Positions 38,935 to 47,376 of a DNA stretch of 64,000 nucleotides are shown here, piece by piece (the stretch's first letter is position 1; every line of letters begins with the position of its first letter). The DNA is taken from contig JAIXQF010000004.1 in assembly GCA_027484085.1 (NCBI GenBank), forward strand, positions 568,162 to 632,161, read 5' to 3'. Made by a program: the position numbers and the translations under genes. The notes beneath the pieces are model-generated. The model searched no databases, was not told the origin of the DNA, and saw only the letters and a list, made by a program, of their open reading frames with translations. The stretch is from Actinomycetales bacterium (lineage in GTDB: Bacteria; Actinomycetota; Actinomycetes; S36-B12; UBA5976).

Positions 38935-39900
38935 ATGAATCCAGAAGACATCGTTGGACCAGTCGAAGGAACTAAAGTTCCGCGCTTTGCTGGCGAGTCC
39001 ACTTTCTCGCGACTGCCACGCATCGATCAGGTTTCGGATTACGACGTAGCAATCCTGGGCGCACCATTTGACGGTGGCGTTTCATATCGTCCTGGTGCTC
39101 GGTTTGGACCAATGGCAATTCGTCAGGCGTCGCGACATTTACGTCCGGCGTACCACCCTGATTTGCAGGTTGCTCCGTTTAGAACTATTCAGGCCGTTGA
39201 TGCTGGAGATATTCCTTGCAACCCATTCGACATTGATAGTGCCCTAAAGCAAATTGACGATGGTGCAAGCGAGTTGGTTAGTGACAGTCGCAAGCTTGTG
39301 ACGTTAGGTGGCGATCACACCGTAACGCTTGGTTTGCTTCGCGCATTGGTAAAGGTTCATGGCCCAATCGCGATGATTCACTTCGATTCGCATCTTGATA
39401 CTTGGGATAGCTACTTCGGTGCCGACCGCACGCACGGAACTTTCATGCGCCGGGCATTCGAAGAAGGGCTTCTGATCGAGGACAAGTCACTTCACGTGGG
39501 TATTCGTGGACCGCTTTATGATCAACAAGACTTGATTAACGACAAGAACTTTGGATTCTCAACCGTTCGCGCAGCGGACTTTGATCGTATGGGCGTGGAA
39601 GAAGTTATCGGGCTGGCTCGTAAACGCGTAGGAGATAGTCCGATGTATCTGTCGATCGACATCGATGTGCTGGATCCAGCGTTTGCGCCAGGAACCGGAA
39701 CTCCTGAAATGGGCGGATTCACCTCACGTGAATTGCTGAACCTGGTTCGCGGAATGCCAAGAGAGCAAATGATTGGCGCAGACATTGTTGAAGTTGCGCC
39801 AGCCTATGACCATGCCGAAATCACCTCGCTAGCCGCAGCAACATTGGCTTACGAAATCATGTCACTAATGGCACTAAACGTTACGGATAAGAAGGACTAA
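38935..39900 (+). CDS. speB: Agmatinase-family ureohydrolase
   Basis: 321 residues. Binuclear-metal hydrolase releasing urea from a guanidino compound. Metal ligands are visible in GGDHTV, HFDSHLDTW and SIDIDVLDPAFAPGTGTPE. Agmatine is one candidate; guanidinobutyrate or guanidine are others, and the substrate loop cannot be assigned by eye. No guanidine riboswitch is apparent upstream. ATG 38935 is used rather than an in-frame TTG two codons earlier. It lies 13 bases after the cupin gene and 3 before the aldolase-like gene. Confidence 0.85.
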   Translation: MNPEDIVGPVEGTKVPRFAGESTFSRLPRIDQVSDYDVAILGAPFDGGVSYRPGARFGPMAIRQASRHLRPAYHPDLQVAPFRTIQAVDAGDIPCNPFDIDSALKQIDDGASELVSDSRKLVTLGGDHTVTLGLLRALVKVHGPIAMIHFDSHLDTWDSYFGADRTHGTFMRRAFEEGLLIEDKSLHVGIRGPLYDQQDLINDKNFGFSTVRAADFDRMGVEEVIGLARKRVGDSPMYLSIDIDVLDPAFAPGTGTPEMGGFTSRELLNLVRGMPREQMIGADIVEVAPAYDHAEITSLAAATLAYEIMSLMALNVTDKKD

Positions 39901-39903
39901 ACC

Positions 39904-40683
39904 ATGTCGCTTACATCACCAGATGAAATGTTGCGAGTAGACCCGGATCCAATTCGACAAGCCCGCATTGATCTGGCGGCTGCGCATCGATTAGCAGTGT
40001 TTTATGGTTTCCATGAAGGTATCGATAATCACTTCACGTTGCTGGTTCCAGGTTATGAAGACCGATTCTTCTTAGCTCCGTTTGGATTACATTGGTCGGA
40101 AATTCAAGCCAGCGATTTCATGATTGTTGACCTTGATGGCACCGTCTATGAAGGCGATGGACTAGTCGAAGAAACTGCTTTCTTTATTCATGCACCAATG
40201 CACGGCAGTGCTCGCAAACTTCGCGCGGTGCTGCACACTCACATGCCGTACGCAACGGCGCTGGCAATGTTGGATGAACCCGACCTAGTAATGGCTAGCC
40301 AGAATGCTCTTGGTTACCGTGACGATGTGTTTTATGACTGCGACTACAACGGTCTGGCTTTAGATCGCTCTGAAGGCGAACGCATGACACGAGCGCTAGG
40401 GGATAAGTCAATCCTGTTGCTTCGTAACCATGGCATTGTCACAACTGGCTCAACAGTAGCTGAAGCTTTCCACCACTTGTATTTCTTTGAACGCACCGCT
40501 GAAGTTCAAGTATTGGCTCAGTCCACTGGCCAGATGATTCGCGAAGTTCCAAAAGACATCGTTGACATGACCGTCGAGCAATTCAAGGACTCAACACATC
40601 TCAATGGATATAGCCGAATCGATCTTCACTTTGCCGCACTGAAGCGAATGCTAGATCGCAGTCAGCCAGATTACGCAGCTTAA
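39904..40683 (+). CDS. Class II aldolase/adducin family protein
   Basis: 259 residues. Zinc-dependent fold of fuculose-phosphate aldolases and their decarboxylase or epimerase relatives. AVLHTHMPYATALAML holds the His-x-His metal pair, LLLRNHGIVTTG the later His, and the opening AAAHRLAVFYGFHEGIDNHFTL is the family start with GN-H-like residues. The catalytic role is not assignable. Operon partner of the upstream ureohydrolase and cupin. Confidence 0.85.
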   Translation: MSLTSPDEMLRVDPDPIRQARIDLAAAHRLAVFYGFHEGIDNHFTLLVPGYEDRFFLAPFGLHWSEIQASDFMIVDLDGTVYEGDGLVEETAFFIHAPMHGSARKLRAVLHTHMPYATALAMLDEPDLVMASQNALGYRDDVFYDCDYNGLALDRSEGERMTRALGDKSILLLRNHGIVTTGSTVAEAFHHLYFFERTAEVQVLAQSTGQMIREVPKDIVDMTVEQFKDSTHLNGYSRIDLHFAALKRMLDRSQPDYAA

Positions 40684-40689
40684 AGATTT

Positions 40690-41073
40690 CTAAAACTTGT
40701 AGATAACGTCCGAGAAGTGTGGCGTGGCAAATAAGTAAAGAATTCGTAGCGGCTCATCGTCGTAGTTATTGATTTGATGTAACGCATCGCCCGGAATAAA
40801 CACCATGGTGTCGGCTTCAACGTCGTATTCGACGTGTTCGATTGTTACTTTTCCTTTGCCACTTAGAACGTAGTAGGTCTCTGGTTGCAAATGTCTGTGC
40901 GCTTCAAGCGACTCACCTTTAAATACCCGAGCAACTCCCAAAACCATGTCAGTTTCTTCGTCGTCATTCACGCCTTGTAGGGCTTTCCACGAAACTTTGC
41001 CTCGAGCGGCAACCTGATCTTCTGGCCAGCCAGCCCAGTCTCCTTCGGATAACCGTCGAATGATTGGCTCCAT
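40690..41073 (-). CDS. Cupin domain protein
   Basis: 127 residues. The cupin metal motif is visible as EAHRHLQPETYYVLSGKGKV (HxH..E) and GDALHQINNYDDEPLRILYLF. Small single-domain cupins bind Fe, Mn or Zn and serve as isomerases, dioxygenases or sensors; the substrate is unknown. It is convergent with the aldolase-like gene (6-base gap) and divergent from the pirin gene. Confidence 0.82.
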   Translation of the reverse strand: MEPIIRRLSEGDWAGWPEDQVAARGKVSWKALQGVNDDEETDMVLGVARVFKGESLEAHRHLQPETYYVLSGKGKVTIEHVEYDVEADTMVFIPGDALHQINNYDDEPLRILYLFATPHFSDVIYKF

Positions 41074-41166
41074 TGAAACTCCCGTTGCTCTAGGTATAGG
41101 GCTTTAGATTATCCATTTGCCTTCAATATCGGTTGCGTTTTCAGGAACTCACCCCTAAACTCGGAG

Positions 41167-41184
41167 TAGTTGAACATTCAACTA
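41167..41184. promoter_or_regulatory. Perfect palindrome upstream of the pirin gene
   Basis: TAGTTGAA-CA-TTCAACTA, with 8-base arms and a 2-base centre. It lies 18 bases before the ATG of pirin, just upstream of the AGGAGG site. This form, TTGAA-N2-TTCAA, resembles operators of MarR-type repressors. No MarR gene lies in the window, so the regulator is unknown. Confidence 0.65.
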
Positions 41185-41202
41185 AGCCTTAGGAGGCCGA
41201 AA

Positions 41203-42168
41203 ATGCCCGCAGTAACCGCAGACACTTTGACTTTGCCAAGAGTTTTCGTGGCACCAGGTGCTCAGCCTCGTTCGGTAAAGATGATTACAAATGCTCCGCA
41301 GGCATACGAAGGTGAAGGCTTCCCAGTGCGTCGTGCGTTTGCGGGCATTCCTAATGCAGACCTTGATCCATTCATTCACATGGATCAGATGGGCGAAGTT
41401 GAATACCTGCCAGGTGAGCCAAAGGGAACCCCTTGGCATCCACATCGCGGTTTTGAGACCTTCACATACTTAATGGACGGACGCTTTCTGCATCAAGACT
41501 CACATGGCGGCGGTGGCACCATCAGAGAAGGTGGAACCCAGTACATGACAGCTGGCGATGGCATCCTGCACATCGAGACTCCTCCGGAAGATTTGGTAAT
41601 GTCCGGCGGTACTTTCCATGGAGTTCAACTTTGGATTAACTTGCCAAAGGAAAAGAAGCGCATTCAACCTGCGTATCAAGATTTGCAAGGTCAAGATTCT
41701 GCAATGGTTACCACGCAAGATGGTGGCGCCTTGATCCGAGTTCTTGCCGGACAGATTGAAGATCATTCGGGTCCAGGAATTTCACATACCCCAATCACAA
41801 TTACGCATGTGACGATTGCTCCAGGGGCCCGAGCAGATATTCCGTGGCGCAGCGATTTTAATGCGCTTGCGTATGTACTTAATGGCTCAGGCACAGTTGG
41901 GCCAGCTAATCATCCAATCCAAACTGGCCAGATGGCCGTGTTGGTTAACGGAGATTACATTTCGATTCAGGCAAATCAAATTCAAGAATCCCGTCATGAC
42001 GGTCTTGATATTTTCTTGATCGGTGGCGTTGCTCTGCGCGAACAAGTTTTCCAGTATGGCCCATTTGTCATGAGCACTAAAGAAGAAGTTATACAGGCGA
42101 TGGAGGATTACCAAAAGGGGCGCTTCGGCCATATCCCGGTTGATGCCATCATGCCGCATCGTCCATAG
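41203..42168 (+). CDS. Pirin family protein
   Basis: 321 residues. Bicupin protein; some bacterial pirins have quercetinase activity, others act as redox or stress regulators. The N-terminal metal-binding cupin shows GTPWHPHRGFETFTYLMDG and a later HIETPPED. The C-terminal barrel (PWRSDFNALAYVLNGSGTVG) lacks metal ligands, as is usual. The start is ATG at 41203 with a perfect AGGAGG; an upstream in-frame ATG at 41170 is not used. An 18-bp palindrome directly ahead suggests repressor control. Confidence 0.92.
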   Translation: MPAVTADTLTLPRVFVAPGAQPRSVKMITNAPQAYEGEGFPVRRAFAGIPNADLDPFIHMDQMGEVEYLPGEPKGTPWHPHRGFETFTYLMDGRFLHQDSHGGGGTIREGGTQYMTAGDGILHIETPPEDLVMSGGTFHGVQLWINLPKEKKRIQPAYQDLQGQDSAMVTTQDGGALIRVLAGQIEDHSGPGISHTPITITHVTIAPGARADIPWRSDFNALAYVLNGSGTVGPANHPIQTGQMAVLVNGDYISIQANQIQESRHDGLDIFLIGGVALREQVFQYGPFVMSTKEEVIQAMEDYQKGRFGHIPVDAIMPHRP

Positions 42169-42201
42169 AGTTCTTAAAAAGCAACTAGCTCAAAGGACAC
42201 C

Positions 42202-42207
42202 TATACT
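42202..42207 (+). promoter_or_regulatory. -10 box of the XdhC-like gene
   Basis: TATACT lies 6 bases before the ATG at 42214. With that spacing transcription would begin at or beside the start codon, implying a leaderless mRNA and separate expression of the maturation factor from the coxMSL genes. Confidence 0.55.
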
Positions 42208-42213
42208 TTCACC

Positions 42214-43107
42214 ATGTATGACATCGCCTTAAGCGTTAACGCTTGCGTAAGATCTAAGACCCGCGCCGAAATCGCGTGGCTAGTTTCGCCAAATAATGGA
42301 GTGCATGCCCTGGCACTTACTCCTGGTGGCGGTCGAATTGGCAAGATTTTCGACGGCGCATTTGATGGGGCAATGTCTGATCACTCAAATCGCAAGCTTC
42401 CGACAGGTCGCCTGCTGAACATCCAGGTAAATGAATTTGAAGCCACTATTTCTGGCATCCCAACCGGCACTAATGCCAAATTCTTGGTAATCCCAGCGGA
42501 TCATTTCGACCCTGATACCTGGCCTGCCATGATTGATCGCGTGCCGGTGGCTATCGTCGCGCACTTGGATCAAGACGAAGTTACTCGTGTTGAAGTTTTT
42601 GATGGCTCAACTATTAGCACGGCTGATGCTGAAACGGCCCAGTTATTTGCAAAAGGCTCAACAGCATATGAAATCCATCCAGATCGCGTGATCTCAGTAC
42701 TATTCCCGGTTACTCGACTTGTGGTGGCTGGCCAAGGTCCGGTAGCTGATGCCATTGCCAGCCTGGGACAAACTTTGGGCTGGAATGTGACAGTAGTTAT
42801 GCGTAACGATTTGGCGATTGGCTTACTGGCTTCGCTTTCACCGCTAGATGCAGCAGTAATAATGGGACATGAAGTTGAGGTCTCCAGTCGAAACCTTGGA
42901 GCGGCCCTAGAAGGGGATGCTGGATACATAGGTGCTTTAGGGTCGGCACAGAAACAACAGGATCGCGCGGATTGGCTTGCCTACCAGGATGTTACTGACC
43001 TTTCGAGAGTATTTGGGCCTGCAGGCATTGATATCTCAGCATCCTCTCCAGCCGAGATCGCCGTTTCCGTGATCGCCCAAGCTATCGCCGAATTAAAGAA
43101 AAAGTAA
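42214..43107 (+). CDS. XdhC/CoxF-type molybdoenzyme maturation factor
   Basis: 297 residues. The family binds molybdenum cofactor and helps insert or sulfurate it in xanthine-dehydrogenase-type enzymes. The C-terminal Rossmann-like half is clear (TRLVVAGQGPVADAIASLG and AALEGDAGYIGALGSAQKQQD, ending DISASSPAEIAVSVIAQAI). The N-terminal half is a weaker match to the XdhC_CoxI domain. Position directly upstream of coxMSL supports service to CO dehydrogenase. Only one such gene is present, while some other cox clusters carry two (coxF and coxI). Confidence 0.83.
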   Translation: MYDIALSVNACVRSKTRAEIAWLVSPNNGVHALALTPGGGRIGKIFDGAFDGAMSDHSNRKLPTGRLLNIQVNEFEATISGIPTGTNAKFLVIPADHFDPDTWPAMIDRVPVAIVAHLDQDEVTRVEVFDGSTISTADAETAQLFAKGSTAYEIHPDRVISVLFPVTRLVVAGQGPVADAIASLGQTLGWNVTVVMRNDLAIGLLASLSPLDAAVIMGHEVEVSSRNLGAALEGDAGYIGALGSAQKQQDRADWLAYQDVTDLSRVFGPAGIDISASSPAEIAVSVIAQAIAELKKK

Positions 43108-43152
43108 CTAAGCAGCGACCCAGAAATCAGGCGAGAATTTCGGCTATTTGGG

Positions 43153-43198
43153 CCTAGGTAACGATATGCCACTTCCTATTGCAGCACCTAGGTAGTGG
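43153..43198. promoter_or_regulatory. Repeats upstream of the cox operon
   Basis: Inverted repeat CCACTTCCT (43169-43177) and AGGTAGTGG (43190-43198) with one mismatch, plus two direct copies of CCTAGGTA at 43153-43160 and 43187-43194, 34 bases apart. They lie in the 140-base gap ahead of the small protein gene and coxM. A regulator-binding site is possible; no T-tract follows, so it is not a standard terminator. Confidence 0.4.
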
Positions 43199-43249
43199 TG
43201 TTAGGTTCAACCCCATACCTTCAATGGAATGAGTAGGGGTGCCCTAAAA

Positions 43250-43477
43250 ATGGCAGTTGAATCCACAGGTCAAGAACGTGGCAATCCACGTTTTTTCTCG
43301 TTGATTGAAAATTCACCAAAGACCGGTAAGAGTCCAACCATTTGGGCCTGGCCACAAATGACCGAGTTCTTTAAGGTTGCAAGCCAGCCAGTTCAAGGCC
43401 CATGGCCACCACATCAGGATGTTCGTCCAGATCCAGACGCCAGCGATATGCCGGTAGCAGTTCGCGACAACAAGTAA
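43250..43477 (+). CDS. Small protein of unknown function in the cox operon
   Basis: 75 residues from ATG 43250; an ATG at 43229 would add 7. Soluble, no signal peptide or membrane span. The C-terminal half is rich in Pro and Trp (WAWPQMTEFF; GPWPPHQDVRPDPD). Not recognised as a known Cox subunit. Codon choice is like that of the adjoining cox genes (AAG for Lys, CCA for Pro), and it lies 53 bases ahead of coxM on the same strand, which supports a real gene. Confidence 0.6.
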   Translation: MAVESTGQERGNPRFFSLIENSPKTGKSPTIWAWPQMTEFFKVASQPVQGPWPPHQDVRPDPDASDMPVAVRDNK

Positions 43478-43530
43478 TTTTTCTAGATTTAAAACTCTCT
43501 GACTTATACCGAGTCACCGAAAGGAAATAA

Positions 43531-44406
43531 ATGTATCCCTCACGCTTTGGATATGAATCACCAAAGACAGTCGAAGAAGCAGTAGCTCTTCTTGACGCAC
43601 ATGGTGGTGAAGCAAAGGTATTAGCAGGTGGACAAAGCTTGGTGCCAATGTTGCGCCTTCGCTTCGCAGCCCCAGAAATGTTGGTTGACATCAACGGAAT
43701 CGATGGCTTGCGCTATCACCGCGTTGACGCAGATGGAACCATTCGAATTGGCGCATTGTGCCGTCACGAAGATCTTGAAGAAGATGACGCAGTAGCAAAG
43801 GCAGTACCAACAATCGCCGCCGCAGCTCCGCTAGTTGCTGATCCAATCGTTCGCACCCGTGGAACATTTGTTGGCTCGGTATGTCACGCTGATCCACAGG
43901 GAGACTGGGCCGCCACAATGACTGCATTGGGTGGCCATATTGTTGCCCAGGGTCCGAAGGGCAAGCGCGACATTCCAATTGCTGAATTTGTTATTGGTCC
44001 ATTCCAGAACACGCTTGCATTTAATGAAATTGCAGTCGAAGCTGTTATCCCGGCGCCTAAGGGTGTTCGCATTGGTAACTACCTAAAGCTTGAGCGTCGC
44101 GTTGGCGACTTCGCAACTGCATCCGTTGCAGTGGCTCTTGACATGGTTGGCGACACAGTTGCTGACGCTGGTATTGCACTTGCAGGTGTTGGTGGTCGAA
44201 CAATCAACGCTAACGAAGCAGCATCTGCACTTATCGGCAAGAAGCTAACTGCAGAAAACATCGCATCAGTTGCAGCCGCAGTTGCCGCTGTTGCTGAACC
44301 GCGCACAGATCACCGCGGTTCCGCTGACTACAAGCGACAAATTGTTAAGACATTCGTAGAACGAATTCTTACTGGACTTCTAAACACATCACAGAAAGCG
44401 GCATAA
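43531..44406 (+). CDS. coxM: Aerobic carbon monoxide dehydrogenase, FAD subunit (CoxM)
   Basis: 291 residues. Medium subunit of the molybdenum CO dehydrogenase, passing electrons from the [2Fe-2S] subunit to FAD and the respiratory chain. FAD-binding motifs are AGGQSLVPMLRLRFA near residue 31 and TRGTFVGSVCHADPQGD near residue 110. AAAGGA precedes the ATG by a few bases. It leads coxM-coxS-coxL, the gene order of form I CODH. coxS begins 2 bases after its stop. Confidence 0.94.
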   Translation: MYPSRFGYESPKTVEEAVALLDAHGGEAKVLAGGQSLVPMLRLRFAAPEMLVDINGIDGLRYHRVDADGTIRIGALCRHEDLEEDDAVAKAVPTIAAAAPLVADPIVRTRGTFVGSVCHADPQGDWAATMTALGGHIVAQGPKGKRDIPIAEFVIGPFQNTLAFNEIAVEAVIPAPKGVRIGNYLKLERRVGDFATASVAVALDMVGDTVADAGIALAGVGGRTINANEAASALIGKKLTAENIASVAAAVAAVAEPRTDHRGSADYKRQIVKTFVERILTGLLNTSQKAA

Positions 44407-44408
44407 CA

Positions 44409-44936
44409 ATGACTAGCCTTTATGACGAAGTACAGGCAGCACCCGGAGAAGGTGTTCCTACTCGACGCGTAACTATCAAGGTCAACGGAGCAGACCGCAC
44501 TGTTGATGTTGAGCCACGCTTACTGCTTGCGCACCTACTGCGCCAAGGCCTTAAGTTAACTGGTACTCACACCGGTTGCGATACTTCAAACTGTGGTGCC
44601 TGCACCATCTTGTTTGAAGGTCGTCCAATTAAGTCCTGCACCATGCTTGCTGTTCAGGCGGACGGCCACAGCATTGAAACCGTAGAAGGAATGGCCACAG
44701 CAAGCGAGCTGCATCCAATCCAAGAAGGCTTCAAGGAAGAGCACGGCTTACAGTGTGGTTTCTGCACACCAGGCATGATGATGGCTGCGAAGGCACTTCT
44801 AGATAAGAACGACAATCCAACTGAGGATGAAGTTCGCTGGGCACTTTCCGGAAACCTTTGCCGCTGCACTGGTTACCAAAATATCGTTAAGTCAGTTCTC
44901 TGGGCCGCAGAAAAAATGCGCGCGGAATCAAAATAG
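44409..44936 (+). CDS. coxS: Aerobic carbon monoxide dehydrogenase, iron-sulfur subunit (CoxS)
   Basis: 175 residues. Carries two [2Fe-2S] clusters between the Mo site and FAD. The plant-ferredoxin-type cluster has CDTSNCGACTILFEG followed by KSC, and the second, helical-domain cluster has QCGFCTPGMMM and CRCTGYQNI. All eight cysteines are visible. An N-terminal extension of about 20 residues precedes the fold, making it slightly longer than the usual CoxS. Confidence 0.96.
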   Translation: MTSLYDEVQAAPGEGVPTRRVTIKVNGADRTVDVEPRLLLAHLLRQGLKLTGTHTGCDTSNCGACTILFEGRPIKSCTMLAVQADGHSIETVEGMATASELHPIQEGFKEEHGLQCGFCTPGMMMAAKALLDKNDNPTEDEVRWALSGNLCRCTGYQNIVKSVLWAAEKMRAESK

Positions 44937-44951
44937 GTTGGGGATTTAGTC

Positions 44952-47333
44952 ATGGCATTAGATGAAATCAAAATTGGCGGACTAGGCGCAAGCCGTCGTC
45001 GCGTCGAAGACAACCGCTTCATCCGCGGAAAAGGTAACTATGTCGATGACATCGTGTTGCCGGGCATGCTTCACATGGAACTACTTCGTAGTCCAGTAGC
45101 TCACGCTCGCATCAAGTCAATCGACGTCAGCAAGGCATACGAGATTCCAGGCGTTCGCTTAGTTCTAACTGGCGAAATGATGGCCGCTCGTAACCTTGCC
45201 TGGATGCCAACTTTGTCCTACGACACCCAGGCAGTTCTTGCTACTGACAAAGTTCGTTTCCAGGGTCAAGAAGTTGCAGCTGTTATCGCAGATGATCCAT
45301 ACATCGCAAAAGATGCCTGCCAGGCAATCGTTGTTGAGTACGAACAACTTCCAGTAATCGTTAACCCATTCCAGGCTATGGAATCAGGCGCGGAAGTAAT
45401 TCGCGACGACAAGGAAAACCAGCCAGGAAACAAAGTTTTCGATTGGGAAATCGGTGACAAGGCAGCAACTGACAAGGCATTCGCTGAAGCAGATGTTGTT
45501 TCCAAAATGGAACTGCACTACCCACGTTCACATCCATCTCCGATGGAAACTTGTGGTTCGATTGCAGACTTCAATCGCGCAACTGGCAAGCTAACCGTTT
45601 ACATGACTTCACAGGCGCCTCATATTGTGCGTGCTGCAGTCGCCATGGTTGCGGAACTTCCAGAACACATGATCCGCATCGTTTCACCTGACTTGGGTGG
45701 TGGCTTTGGCAACAAGGTGCCGATTTACCCAGGTTACGTAATCTCAATCTTGGCCTCGATCTTGACTGAAGTTCCTGTTAAGTGGATCGAAGACAAGACC
45801 GGAAACTTGATCTCCACAGGCTTTGGTCGCGACGTTTACCTTCAGGGTGAAATGGCGCTTCGCAAGGACGGCAAGATCATGGGTATGCGCATGAAGACCA
45901 TCTCTGATCACGGCGCTTTCTATGCAGATGCCCAGCCAAGTAAGTTCAAGATTGGCCTAATGCACTCAGCATTTGCTTGCTATGACGTGCCAGCTGCACA
46001 TCTTGAGTCTGTTGGTTACTACACCAACAAGGCTCCAGGTGGCGTTGCATACCGTTGTTCCTTCCGAGTAACGGAAGCCATGTTCTTCCAAGAGCGCATG
46101 ATTCATGGTGCAGCTAATGATCTAGGAATGGATCAAGCTGAGTTCCGTCGCATCAACTTGGTTAAGGACGATATGTTCCCTTACCGCACTGCCTTCGGTT
46201 TCCTAACCGACTCGGGTCAGTACGGAAAGTGCCTTGACATAGGTATGAAGGCAATCGGCTACGACACTTACAAGCAAGAGCAAGAAGAAGCTCGTAAGCG
46301 TGGCAAGTTGCTAGGTATTGGTATCTCGACAATGACTGAGCCTTTGGGCGCAGGAAACAGTCGCGAATACGACATCTTGGGTATCAAGATGTTTGACTCC
46401 GCTGAACTTCGCGTTCACATGTCCGGTAAGGCAATCTTGCGTACCGGTGCAATGAACCAGGGTCAGGGACACCAGACAACTTGGGCACAGATTGTGGCTC
46501 ACGAACTAGGTATTCCAGCTGACGACGTAACCGTCGAAGAAGGCGATACCGACACCGCACCATTTGGTATGGGAACTTACGCATCACGTAGTACTCCGGT
46601 TGCCGGCGCTGCGGTTGCAATGGTTGCTCGCAAGATTCGTGCCAAGGCACGCAAGATTGCAGCACACCTTCTTGAGGTCTCAGAAGAAGATATCGAGTGG
46701 GAGTTGGGTCGGTTCTACGTACGCTCAAACAAAGAGCGTGGCGTAACCATTCAGGACTGTGCAATTGCTGCATACAGCAACATGCCAGACGGTATGGAAC
46801 CTGGTCTTGAAAACAACGCTTACTACGATCCACCGAACCTAACTTGGCCGTTCGCCGCCTACTTCGTAAAGGTTGAAGTAGATGCTGAAACTGGCGTTTG
46901 GGATGTTCTAAAGGTTGTTGCAGTTGATGACTGTGGCGTTCGAATCAACCCAATGATCGTGGAAGCACAGATCATGGGTGGTCTAACTGAGGCTTACGCA
47001 ATGGCAAGCATGCAGTACCAGACTTACGATGACGAAGGTAACTGCATTGGCTCCAACTACATGGACTACTTGCTACCAACAGCTTGGGAAACTCCAGGCT
47101 TTGAATTGCATGAAGTTGTAACTCCATGCCCTCACCACCCAATCGGTGCCAAGGGTGTTGGCGAATGTGCAACTGTTGCAGGTCCTGCAGCGTTCGTTAA
47201 CGCAGTTGTAGATGCACTAGGTCACCTTGGCGTTCGTAACATCGACATGCCAATGATGCCTAACCGTGTCTACGAAGCATTGACAACAGGTAAAGACATC
47301 AGCGGTATGCCACCAGTAAGAATGGGTGACTAA
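44952..47333 (+). CDS. coxL: Form I aerobic carbon monoxide dehydrogenase, molybdenum subunit (CoxL)
   Basis: 793 residues. Catalytic subunit oxidising CO with water to CO2, two protons and two electrons at a Cu-S-Mo centre. The active-site loop AYRCSFR lies at residues 366-372, with the Cu-ligating Cys at 369; this exact motif separates true form I CoxL from the form II (BMS-type) proteins with AYRGAGR. Other family parts are GGGFGNKVPIYPG, GQGHQTTWAQIVAHELG, and the C-terminal GAKGVGECATVAGPAAFVNAV with the catalytic Glu. The GGGGATTTAGTC leader gives a weak ribosome-binding site. Confidence 0.97.
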   Translation: MALDEIKIGGLGASRRRVEDNRFIRGKGNYVDDIVLPGMLHMELLRSPVAHARIKSIDVSKAYEIPGVRLVLTGEMMAARNLAWMPTLSYDTQAVLATDKVRFQGQEVAAVIADDPYIAKDACQAIVVEYEQLPVIVNPFQAMESGAEVIRDDKENQPGNKVFDWEIGDKAATDKAFAEADVVSKMELHYPRSHPSPMETCGSIADFNRATGKLTVYMTSQAPHIVRAAVAMVAELPEHMIRIVSPDLGGGFGNKVPIYPGYVISILASILTEVPVKWIEDKTGNLISTGFGRDVYLQGEMALRKDGKIMGMRMKTISDHGAFYADAQPSKFKIGLMHSAFACYDVPAAHLESVGYYTNKAPGGVAYRCSFRVTEAMFFQERMIHGAANDLGMDQAEFRRINLVKDDMFPYRTAFGFLTDSGQYGKCLDIGMKAIGYDTYKQEQEEARKRGKLLGIGISTMTEPLGAGNSREYDILGIKMFDSAELRVHMSGKAILRTGAMNQGQGHQTTWAQIVAHELGIPADDVTVEEGDTDTAPFGMGTYASRSTPVAGAAVAMVARKIRAKARKIAAHLLEVSEEDIEWELGRFYVRSNKERGVTIQDCAIAAYSNMPDGMEPGLENNAYYDPPNLTWPFAAYFVKVEVDAETGVWDVLKVVAVDDCGVRINPMIVEAQIMGGLTEAYAMASMQYQTYDDEGNCIGSNYMDYLLPTAWETPGFELHEVVTPCPHHPIGAKGVGECATVAGPAAFVNAVVDALGHLGVRNIDMPMMPNRVYEALTTGKDISGMPPVRMGD

Positions 47334-47376
47334 TCGTGAAAACAGTGAATGCAAACTCGGGCCTTAAGGAGGCATC

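Noticed and set aside
46384-46833. 149-codon minus-strand open frame inside coxL
   Set aside because: Shadow of the strongly biased coxL codon use; rich in Arg and Cys with no recognisable domain.
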